DNA of 64,000 nucleotides from Emydura subglobosa (Eukaryota; Chordata; Testudines; Chelidae). Each line of letters starts with the position of its first letter. The stretch's first letter is position 1. The notes below the pieces were generated by a model that was not told the origin of the DNA, did no database searches, and was given only the letters and a program-made list of their open reading frames with translations. This document shows positions 54,421 through 64,000 of the stretch, one piece after another. The stretch is from positions 6,493,274 through 6,557,273 of the forward strand of contig ML679963.1 in the NCBI GenBank assembly GCA_007922225.1, in the 5' to 3' direction. The position numbers and the translations under genes are program-made.

Positions 54421-54629
54421 ATAAAAAATCCTCCCCTGTCTGAGTTGAACCTCCTTACGTGACTAAAACAGAAAGGACTTTGAAACAGAAATATTCTTTT
54501 CACCATTATGCTGTTTGCTTACCGCATTTCATTCAGCTTAACAGAACTAGGCAGCTAGAGGGCTGTGACTGCAGCTCATTACACCCAGCTCAGTCCCTGT
54601 TGGTTTGCTTTTTGTCTTTTGTCATAAAC
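54421..54629. other. Unique DNA
   Basis: Nothing recognised. Confidence 0.35.
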
Positions 54630-54765
54630 TGAGGTTATGAGTTCTTCGGGGCAGGGGAACTGTCTTTCATTGCATGTGTGCTGTGCCTAGCACAATGGGC
54701 CCAGATGCCCAGCTGGATTCTTTCGGTGATACCAGAATTCCAATAAATAAGAATAAGGCAAGTGA
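54630..54765 (+). mobile_element. MIR-type SINE tail, plus
   Basis: 'gaggttatgagttcttcggggcaggggaactgtctttc', 'gtgctgtgcctagcacaatgggcccagatgc' and 'ccaataaataagaataag' match the tail in sense orientation. Confidence 0.8.
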
Positions 54766-55019
54766 GTGGGTGAGTTCCTTTTTCTTGACCACCTTCTCTT
54801 GCCTGGCACATTTTTGTTTTGGTTTCTAGCACTACAAAGAAATGTTGAAACTTTGCTTTTTAAAAAGTTTTAAATCCATTTACAAAACAACCACAATATT
54901 TCTTCTGAATTAAGTGTTATTAAATAGCCTTCTCCCTATTTTTTAACACAGCCTAAATTTGGGATTTAAATGACAGTTTAAAGGGACTGTGTCAAGTAAT
55001 TTAAGAGTCACTTTATTTT
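54766..55019. other. AT-rich unique DNA
   Basis: No feature recognised. Confidence 0.35.
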
Positions 55020-55125
55020 GGAAAACAGATCTCACATTCATTATCTAACATTGCTAGGCACTGCACACACACACACACACACGAAAGACAGTCGTGGCTC
55101 TGAACAGCTTACAATCCCACGACTT
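55020..55125 (-). mobile_element. SINE tail fragment expanded by (CA)10
   Basis: 'cattgctaggcactgcacacac' then (CA)n at 55063-55082, then 'gaaagacagtcgtggctctgaacagcttacaatccc'. This is the reverse SINE tail in which the short 'acacac' after 'gctgtac' has grown into a microsatellite. Confidence 0.75.
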
Positions 55126-58100
55126 TGTGTGCTTGTTGCTATCAACATGATAACCTGGCACTTCAGTTGTCGTAGAACTTTATGGCCACAGAGGAGATAG
55201 AACTCTCATATTCCCTGCTCCAGAAACACACTCCCCTATCTTTTGAGTTAAAGAAGAATCTTCTTTTGCTTTTAGCAGTAGATAGCAAAAAAGCACTGTA
55301 CCCCCTACTGTAAATGTTAGCCATTTCATTACAACAGGCAGCTGATGGTGTGTTGAGACTTTTACGACTGCATATATTGAACCGCAAAAGGATTCTCAGT
55401 TCCTCCATATGAATGATTTTCCACATAGACGTGTGCATATAAGATGTAATGTAATGGACATCGTTAAAAATGTAGATTTATTCCACTCCTCTCCACATCC
55501 TTAAAATAAGAAAAACAACTAAACAGTTTAACTACTGCATTCAGTCCAATTGCATGTCCAATTTTTCACAGTTACCACAAGGCCTTATTTAGGCTTTAGG
55601 ATATCAAGGTGAGGATGCATTAGGAGTAACTAAAATAGATGGATTATATGGAAGGGATGGGAGGAATAGAGTCACACACAGTCAGGGATGTGTGTATACA
55701 CAGCCCTGGGGACTGGAGTCCTCTCTCTCTCCACAGAGCTAGCTGAGCAAGGGCCAGTGTAATTCAAGCATCCCACAAGCTCACTGTACCTGACCAAAGC
55801 GTCTCAGCCCTGATCAGGAGAGGCCAGTTCTGAGTGAGACAGTAGCTACTTCTTACAGTTCTTGGTGCCTCTTTTGATGTTACCATCACTGGTATTTGAG
55901 TGGTGGTTTTGAGATGAGGAAACCTGTCCATTAGGAACCAAACTGAGATCAGCAATACATTACACAGCCATCAAAGGTGGTAATGACATCCGGTCTTGAC
56001 CAGCATGGACTGCATTTGAACCAGCAAGCTAGACGTGCAAGACTGTATATCTCTTTTCCTGAGAGGACTTTGTGATTCAGGATATTAAGTTCTTCCACTT
56101 TAATTGCGATATTTTATGAAATGATTGCTGATTGGTAATAACCCCCCCCCTTGTCAACAGTACATGTTACAAACACACAAAATAAAATTTAGCTCAAAAG
56201 GCAGTCTGTGATGTCCAGGTGAAGGTGAATATCTGCTCACTCTGATTGTACAGTTTCTTTATCTCAGCCAAGTCTGAGGTTGTTACTTGGCAGTTTGAGT
56301 GTATCTGTGTGTGCGTGTGTGCATGTGCATGCATGAGAGAGAGAGAGAGAGAACTGACCCCTTTAAGAAAAATGGGGGAGTAGAGACAAAAAAAGGAAAA
56401 AAGATTAATGATTTAGTAGATTAAAAGCACTAGGCTTAAACATATGGAATCAAGCTCTAACTTTCTACCCTACATGAAATGATTCTTGTAATTCAAACTC
56501 ATTCCCTACTGTACGGCCATCTAGTGTGACAAAGCCAGCGCCACCTAATTTGACACAGTTTGCAGTTTATGCTCGGGCAGCAGATACCTTGGTCTTTGAG
56601 AGCATAAATTACCAGTCTCCCCCGTGGGTGTTTCCTTCAGATCAGTGGCCATCACTGCTTCCTGCATAAGTGCACCTCTCTCTCCAACTTACTGGAGTTC
56701 CTGAGTGCAGAAATCCATAGAGACATTCACACCAAGGAAAGGAGAAAAGCATTTTAAGAAAGATGTAGAGTTTATTTGAAAAAAGTCCTCCTCCCTTCCC
56801 ATGCGTTTTCCTTTCCTATGTGGTTGCTTTTAAATGTTCCATTATCATCTTTGCATGCAGTGTCTAACACCCCTTGGAAACAGTAGCTCATGTACTGGTC
56901 AAAAGCTTGGAGAACAGATTTTCTTTATTTTATTTACGCACTTAGCGTAAGAACTTGAAAAGACTTTTTTGTCCTGCCTTAATTTCTTTTCTTGAGGTGT
57001 GTATTTGTGGAATGGGGGGTGTGTGTGTAATTATCTGAACCTTAAGTCCATTATTTCTTTTCCAGGGAAGGAACATGGGAATGACAATTCAAGTACAAAT
57101 CTGTATTAGAGGGCACCATAGTTAAGAAATACGATCATTGCTATGTATTATTTATATTGTGGTAGCAGCTAGAAATGCCATTGTACTTGTGTACCTGTCT
57201 CTCCTTACTGCTGCATGGATAGTGGACTTCATGGTCATTTAGATAGTGAGCTGAGGTGGTCAGCTTCATACTGATAACACATCACAGTTGAGCCTCTTAG
57301 GTTCATACAGGAAAATGTTCGTCACTCCTCAAGTGAAGTGGGGCACTTGGATTCTAATGGTGCCACCCCGATGCGCTGCACTGAAGTAATTCAGGTCCTC
57401 TGCTGATCCGGGTCTGGATGCTTAACCTTCAACAGCATGTGGCGCAACCTGGCTGGAGACTGGATTCCTTCACTCTTACGCCATTTCCTTAGTGGAATGT
57501 CCAGCTGTTTCTATGTCCTGTCAACAAAACGGCTCCTGGGCAGAAAGGGTGTATTTGAAAAGTAGCGCTCTGGCAGTGAAAGAGTTAAAATGATATCTTT
57601 GTTGGGACAGAGTTCTGGTAGAGCTGAGAAAAGGTTGTGGTGTCCCACTGGTCCAAATGGATTTTTCTTGCCATTTTCATGCGCATCAGTAGTGACAGGA
57701 CCCATTTTTATTCCCACTGTAGGGATATGGGACTTCACAGTTTTCACCCATAGATCTCAGATGGCTTGAGGGGACGGGGTTGAAATTGGACTCCATATTT
57801 CTCAGAGGAAATGCCCTTCACTATAATGACACAAACCAAAACCCTGGACTCAAACAGCCGTGATCATCAGCAGGTTAGAAATCTGGACACGGGTCTGAAT
57901 TTTGAGGCTCGTGCTCATCAAGATAAAACCAAATTCTGTTATCAAATTAATGAAGGTGGTTTTCCCCTCCTTACTTTTGGTCACCTCCCATGTGGTGTCC
58001 TGTTTAAACTTGCCGGGGCAGAGGCCATGACTTCCTCCGTCTTCTGTGAAGCAACAAACACACTTTTGGGAACAACAAAATAATATCCTGGTATCGAGGG

Positions 58101-58319
58101 TGTGTGTAAAATGCAATTGGCACTTTCAGGACTGTGGACTGGGCTGGAAAGTCTCCTTGGCAAAGAATCTCTGCAGGATGAGCCAAAGCTTCTACTCACT
58201 CCCTACCTCTGAATCCTTCCAAATCCTCTTGGAGAGTGAGCGAGAGATGCTGGCAGGAGGAGAAAGTGGAGGGGGCTCGCCTGTTTCCTGAACCGTCCTC
58301 AGCAGCACTGGAGCATCCT
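55126..58319. other. Mostly unique DNA; (GT)/(GA) tracts
   Basis: No gene. (GT)n-like at 56308-56322 and (GA)9 at 56335-56352. Unique AT-rich patches at 55340-55460 and 56500-56640 could be regulatory. Five overlapping frames at 57811-58291 lie on both strands without domains. 57840-57930 ('ccctggactcaaacagcc') resembles the unclassified repeat words near 14280. Confidence 0.35.
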
Positions 58320-58780
58320 GCCACATCAACTTCCTGATTAGTTTCTCTCACAGAGTCCTCAGATTTGGGAGCAGGGAAAGAACTTTATAAAATTCTCCAT
58401 GATCAGTCAAGCGGAACCTATTTTCTCTCACAATGCAATTAACGGCACCAACATTTACAAAATATGATTACAAGCGCTTTGGTTAAGTAGAGGAAAGTAT
58501 ATTAGATAGCAGCGAGGGGTTGATCTTAATGTGCATTTTTTCGAGAGACTTGCATTTTCTTTGTGCAAATAAAGAGGCCCTAAATTCTCCATAGGCACTA
58601 AAATCAATGCAGTGGAACCATGATAACAAACACAGGCTCCACTTTTTGCTACATCCCCCAATTAATTAAGCCTTTCACGGGCATGTAATTAGGAACATTA
58701 GCAAGTCATAAAATTGCCGTGAGTCTCTAAATTATGTGCTGGCCCTCAGCAATTTGTTTTTAATTCCTTTTGAAGACAAT
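58320..58780. promoter_or_regulatory. Candidate long conserved non-coding element
   Basis: Unique block: 'cctgattagtttctctcacag', 'caatgcaattaacggcacc', 'ttgatcttaatgtgcatttt', 'cccaattaattaagcctttcacgggcatgtaattagg', 'ttgccgtgagtctctaaattatg'. Dense TAAT cores, scattered CpG, no repeats. The frame at 58455-58661 is unsupported. Among the strongest candidates in the window. Confidence 0.5.
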
Positions 58781-59129
58781 GGCACTGCGGGGCCCCATAG
58801 ATCTTCATAGCAGCCTACTGTTTACTTCTTTATGGCTCTATGAAGATCTAACTGTTTTCTACTACTCCCCGATGCACCCACACTATTTTCTTGTGCATTT
58901 TCATTACCTGAGTTAGATTTAAAGGGGAAAAAGGCATACTCGTGCCAGAGTGCCTTCCCTCCCTGCCCCAACAGTCCCTTGTCAAGAGGCAATGTTTCCC
59001 CTCCACCCCCACCCCCCCAGATAAAAGAAAGGTTCATTTGGAGTCTGAGCTGCTAACCAAACAGCAGCCATCACTACAATTTATGCACTTTTATGTAGAC
59101 TTCTGTGAAGCAAAAATAAATAAATAAAA

Positions 59130-59660
59130 TATTTCAAGGGAAGGATTATTTCCCTATTATTGTGATTTACTCCTCCTTGATGAGAGTGTCTTTCCCAGCG
59201 GAGGTGCAGAAAAACATTTGTATGATCTCAGGGTCAAGAACAGGAGAAAGAAGTAAATAGTGGGAGCAAATTGTTTTTCCTTCTAAATATCCTGGGTCAT
59301 TTACAGCCAGTGGATCGGCGTAATAATATTGGGACGTGAGTTCCAATAGTAGAATTATTTCCTGATTGAAATATATATTGTTTAGACTCTTTCTAATACC
59401 CCAGTTTGCTTGATTGTGTGAGAAGTAAATGTTCTCTTGTGAATGAATGTGCAGCCCCTCTCCCTCTGTTCTGTAACTTGTCCAGCTTCTACATTGGCCA
59501 GGGCCAGTGTTGTCTCAAAGCCGGCCTGAAGACCGTTTTGATGGTACGCATTAAATTATGCTTGACTGTGCTTTGTTGGCCTAAATTGCCAGTTGTTAGT
59601 CACCAAGCTTTCCTGTTCCTCAGACACCATCATCTTGTCAATTAACATCACCGAATAACA
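59130..59660. promoter_or_regulatory. Candidate long conserved non-coding element
   Basis: Unique block with 'ccctattattgtgatttactcc', 'ggatcggcgtaataatattggg', 'tacgcattaaattatgcttgac' and 'cttgtcaattaacatcacc'. No repeat signature. The plus frame at 59406-59645 has no domain. Confidence 0.5.
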
Positions 59661-61076
59661 ACACAGACTTAATAATAATACTAGAGAGAGAGTAATAAGA
59701 GGTGAATTGTCATCTGCCTAGCACAACAGCCCAAGGACACAAGGAGCTAAATGGCGCGCAGGTAGCTAGGTGTGGGGGAGAACCTCTCATGGGGTTTATT
59801 CTTCCCCCCCCCCCACCATGCAAATGGACAGGATGGGTGGGAAGTAGGCAGAGCCTGGGCTGCTAGCTCCCCAAGCCACATTGGATAGCATGATTTCTTC
59901 AGCATGTCAGCAGATGCTAGGCCAGGCATAGGGCAGATGCCGGCACTTCTTCTGCAGAGCAATGGGAGCCCCGAAGGCAAATGGTGACTCTGGGCTGCTC
60001 AGAGGCAGTTCAACCACACTGCCTTTTGCTGGGGCAAAGCCACTGAGCCCAGGCTGTTTTCTGAGTGGTGGTGTCTATATTCTGCTAATAGGAAAGAATT
60101 GAGAAGGGATTGGATTAGTCTAGGCTGGAACTTCTAATTTCCATTTTGATCTTTCCTTGTCCATCGAGACATCATGGGATGTCTTTTTGTCTTTGGTCAA
60201 GAGTTAATAGTTTATTTCTAATGCTTTTCTTTATACAATTTAGAGGAAATGCTATTGCTGGACCAGGGGTTGTGTCAAAAAGCAGCAGCCCAGAAGGAAA
60301 ACTATCCCCAGAATACTTCATCACTAGTGCTTTCACTGTCTGATTAAGCTTTGTTTTTTAGGCTGGTTGAAATATCAAGCCAAGCAAATTTTGAGACCCT
60401 ACCTGTTAGTGCAAAGCAATATCTGCTGCGCAGATCTTAGGGAAATATATTTGCAAATAGCTTGAGAGAGAGAATGAATGTAGAATGTGCTTTATCATCC
60501 ATAAAGGCTATTTTTAAGTGTATTCAGAATATTTCAGAATAATGGTGAATGCTTAACTGTTCCAAGGCTGTTGTCTAAATCACAGTTAAAGGAAGCTGGC
60601 TCAAGAAAGCTCCCATATTAAAGTATTTCTAAAATCAAACATTAATGACTCTCATGGGCTGATCCCCTCCACCACCACCACCCCTTCCCCGGTGAGAATA
60701 ATTCCAAGTTATTTCCCACTGCCACTTCTAAGGCTATTGTACAGATGTGCTCAGTTTAGAAAAGAAAAGAAATCACAGTCACATTGGAATGCTTGGCCAT
60801 CTACACAATGGAGCTCTGACTCACTCCAGCACCTGGCCTTGGGAATGATCAGATGGCATCAATCAAACTTCAGGTTCCAGGGCAAAGGTTTTTTTGTGTG
60901 GGCGTAATGGGGAAGAATTTTCCTTCCTTGTACCACACTGCACAATTGCAAGAGTGCATTGTATGGAGGTGGGGAAGATCATGCTCAACTGAAGCATCAG
61001 GTAGCCATTTTCAAGAGACAAAGAAGCCGGACTTGATACAGCAGTGCTATGGCAAATGTTAGTGGGTGTGGAAATT
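59661..61076. other. Mostly unique DNA
   Basis: C11 run at about 59806-59816. The TA-rich segment 60340-60560 is unique. No repeats recognised. Confidence 0.35.
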
Positions 61077-61222
61077 CATGTGGGTGAAATTCATGCCCCC
61101 TCCCCATGAAGTGGGGCAAGTACAAAACCTAAGCACCATGTAAGTCCCCCTTAAGTATTATTTTGAGGGTAAGAGTGGGTCTTGTGCTCAGCCTCTGTGC
61201 AGGGGTGAATTTCATCCTGTGA
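61077..61222. mobile_element. MITE with inverted ends
   Basis: Left 'gtgggtgaaattcatgcccc' and right 'caggggtgaatttcatcctgtg' are inverted copies. The centre is unassigned. It resembles the 'ggggtgaaatcctggcc' hairpin family near 44490. Confidence 0.6.
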
Positions 61223-63339
61223 GCACAATTCTCTAGGTCAGGAGACCCTTGAAATCAGATTCAGCAGGCAATGGCTTTAAATGGGAACTCAAAACATAAA
61301 GTAAATCTAGCTAAAAGTACTGCCCCGATCACATACCATATCTCTGGTTTACTTTCAATGGGCAGTTCACACTGTCTCTTTCCAACATTATTTTACATTG
61401 ATGTAAAACTTTACCCAGGTTCCTTGCTCATTTTGTTGAAATGATAAACCTTTAAAAAATATTTCCTTGGATAGCAGCGGCTACCACTAGAAAGACAGAA
61501 GCTGATGCTGGCATTGTCTTATAGGAGGTTCGGGGTTTGTGTGTGTATAAGGTGTTGGGTTTTGGTTTTTTTTTTTTTTTTAATCTCTGCTCTCTTTTCC
61601 ATTGGGAACATGGTATCAGTGGCAGGGGATCACACATTCTTTGACTGAGCTCTTCAGTTCAGGGCATGGGACAGATATAATCTTCACTCAGTGATACACT
61701 ATTTTGACACTGTAGATTTATTGTGAGGCCTATTGGGACAGGCCTATGCTTTTGTGAGAAAAGGCCAGCAAAGGCCACGTTCAGTCAGATGAGTTAAATC
61801 ATAGGTTGATGAGGACTGGGTAGGAAGGTTGCAGAGGGAGGTTTCTCCTTAACCTGATGCTGCTGAGGATGAAACATGATTATATCCGTGACCCTTGCTT
61901 CATAAGTAAGTTTGTGCCTCTGTTGCATTTGTGGACAGCTCCTTCTGACAGAGTTATGAGCAGCATTATCAAGCCTCATGTTTTTATTATGTTTCACAAT
62001 ATTTGTTTTACATAAAAGTAAGTTTCTAGCCTTTCCGGTTTTAGAGGAAAGCTTGGAAATGTGCTCCCTGTAGCCCTAAAAGCTCAGAAAACAAAAGACA
62101 CGTGAATCCCAAATGTATCATTTTTAAAAATCTCATAATTTTTAAGCCAATCTCATGATCTTTTGGAGCCTGACTCGTGAATTTTGGTCACTTGACACTG
62201 GAAAATACTGCCACAAGGAACCATTCCAAGTTGTACAACTAGTAAAAAGGAAGTGAAACTGAGTTCAAAATATAAGCACATCCAAACTCTGCTGTGGATC
62301 TGTTCGGGTTTTGTGTTACTTTGTCAGAAAACCTTAAAGCTTCTCAAAAGCACAGTGCCCTCTGCACCAATTGGCAAAAGTGCATTCTAGTCTCTAGTGT
62401 TCTCTGCAGCCTGGATGGGATAAACAGGAGCCTTAATCCACTAGTGTAAGAGCTAGAAATGAAAAATTAAAATGTTTTTTTAAGTATGTTGCAAATTCCT
62501 GCATGTGGTGACTTCTAAATAGTCAGTACAACACTTGCACTTCACAACAAAAGCATGGTTAGAACTTGCATCCTTCTGCTCCAAAAGCATTTGGGCTAGA
62601 GGAGAATCTCCATTAGCTGTTAGCCATATGGGGTTATGACACTTAAAGCAGCCATTCCAAGTAGGACAGGGCAGCGACTCACATTCATGCTAGCTGGTTT
62701 GTTACAATACAAATGTGTGTTTTATTGTTGATTGACTAGTGTCAAGGATGTTCTGACAGTGAGAGAGTGTACACCAATTGTCTGTCTCCACATCCTTGCA
62801 ATACATATGCTCAGAGATATAAGCACATATCTTTGTGTACTGTACATTCACACGCCTGGTTAGTGGAAAACAAAGGAGCATATAAATGAGTTCTTCCTTG
62901 TCTCTGCAAGTCCAGAAACTGAAGTTGAGTTTGGTTTGTTTCAGAGGCACAATCCCCTAGGAGATAGGAAATGGTTATTAAGAAGCCCAGAGACCAGTGT
63001 CTAACCTTGAGTAAGTGTTTTCTTGTTGTCAACCAAAGATCTAAAGAAAATCCTGAGGAGAATACATGGCAGAGACATATATTATAGCTGGCGCTTTTTA
63101 TCTCACACATGTGACTTTGCCTATCATGAACTGTACGTTTTTATTCTCACTAGTGGGACAAAACTATATCCCACTGCAGCATATATCAAGAGGAAGAACA
63201 TTGTACCTCCTTTGCATTAATATAAATAGCTGTTTAGGACTGATTCCTAGGCCAGATACTCTCATCTCACCTGTCCTTCATCTACTATATTTGGCATGTA
63301 GCTCAAGTTTGGTTTATTTAGAGCCAGAATAAAGCAGCT
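61223..63339. other. Mostly unique DNA; T15 run
   Basis: T15 at about 61567-61581. A half hairpin arm at 61325-61420 ('ctggtttactttcaatgggc', 'ttttacattgatgtaaaac'). Antisense frames near 62702-63332 lack domains. Confidence 0.35.
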
Positions 63340-63739
63340 TTTACATATTAAAGGTGCATTTTAAAAGAGCATTTTCTATTCTAATTTGGGGGGAGAGGAG
63401 CTCTTTAGGGCATTCAGGGAATGATGTCCATCTGATTTACATTTCCCCTGTTGGAGCAGAGCTGCATACGCATATTAGAATGTAAATAATAGTGATGGAT
63501 ACATGTATCTTTAAAAGATCCATTTTCCCTTTTGACTAAGGCGTGCAGCAGAGGAGAGAGAACGTAGATCACTTTTACAGGTGAGAAATCAATCTTCTAA
63601 GACAATGTACATGATGTGTCTGCTAACACCTCCTTTAAAAGGAGCTGATAGCTGGGGAAGGGATGCTAAATTACTGAAGAACTTATGTTTAATGTAAGAA
63701 TTGACTTGTCAAATACATGTAATTTATAACAACACTACT
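63340..63739. promoter_or_regulatory. Possible conserved non-coding element
   Basis: Unique: 'gcatacgcatattagaatgtaaataatagtg' with octamer-like and forkhead-like words. No repeats. Weakly supported. Confidence 0.3.
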
Positions 63740-63947
63740 TAACCTTCAGTAGCACTTTTCATCAGCAGATCTCAAAGCGCTTAACAAAGGAGGTCAATAT
63801 CATTATCCCCATTTTACAGATGGGGAAACTGAGGCCCACAGCAATGAAGTGAGTTGCCCAAGGTCACCTGGAGGCCAGTGGCAGAGCTGGGAATAGAATT
63901 CAGATCTCCTGAGTACCAGTCCAGTGCTCTGTACACTAGGCCATATA
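63740..63947 (-). mobile_element. MIR SINE, antisense, well preserved
   Basis: 'gatctcaaagcgcttaacaaagg', 'tcaatatcattatccccattttacagatggggaaactgaggccc', 'gtgagttgcccaaggtcacc', 'tggcagagctgggaatag' and 'agtgctctgtacactaggcc' match MIR fully in reverse. The TTAA equivalent reads 'caatgaagtgag', so no insertion site remains. Confidence 0.95.
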
Positions 63948-64000
63948 GTTAAATGTTCTTTGTTGTATAGGATGTTAGCAAAAAGCCTTTCCCATTCTGG

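Noticed and set aside
56520..56560. CTCF-like 'cagcgccaccta'
   Set aside because: Only 9 of 12 core positions match on the minus strand.
1..64000. CRISPR arrays, operons, phage or integrated viral genes
   Set aside because: Composition and repeats are vertebrate nuclear; no direct-repeat/spacer arrays and no viral coding sequence was recognised.

Overview
The window looks like a nuclear gene desert from a reptile, most likely a turtle; a crocodilian is the main alternative. The evidence is the repeat content. There are CR1 LINE 3' ends of the types common in turtles (tail types ATTCTATGATTC and TTCTTATG), many MIR/CORE-SINE copies, and very many short palindromic MITEs. The MITEs carry TGTCTACACT-like ends or arms of the 'gggcctgatccaaagccc' type, resembling the Harbinger-like 'Chompy' MITEs of crocodilians and turtles. 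All family names were assigned by eye, without RepeatMasker.

I found no protein-coding gene, rRNA or tRNA. No open frame exceeds about 158 codons. Most of the longest ones start at TTG or GTG, overlap transposon relics or run antisense to each other, and none has a recognisable domain except decayed CR1 reverse transcriptase.

Layout: 1-12 kb is mostly unique DNA with one CR1 tail, two larger MITEs and small hairpin MITEs. 13-25 kb alternates AT-rich, probably conserved blocks (13.0-13.3, 17.4-17.96, 20.4-20.9, 24.0-24.2 kb) with MIR SINEs, a CA microsatellite and a 46-bp-period tandem repeat (20.1 kb). 26-34 kb holds the most enhancer-like unique blocks (26.5, 28.9-29.7, 31.2 and 33.7 kb). 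34-53 kb is the densest transposon zone: CR1 copies at 35.1, 40.2, 48.6-49.6 and 52.7 kb, several PIF/Harbinger-type MITEs, and several elements nested inside others. 53-64 kb returns to unique, enhancer-like DNA at 53.3-54.4, 58.3-58.8 and 59.1-59.7 kb, with a MIR at the right edge.

Reading: no genes, but many unique AT-rich blocks carrying homeodomain, POU, TCF/LEF and nuclear-receptor-type motifs. This is what the regulatory desert, or a giant intron, around a developmental transcription-factor gene looks like. The target gene cannot be named from this window. The clearest structural novelty is that five MIR SINEs are each interrupted by a MITE at or near the same TTAA-containing position. 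A CR1 copy has also landed inside a MITE with clean 8-bp direct repeats.
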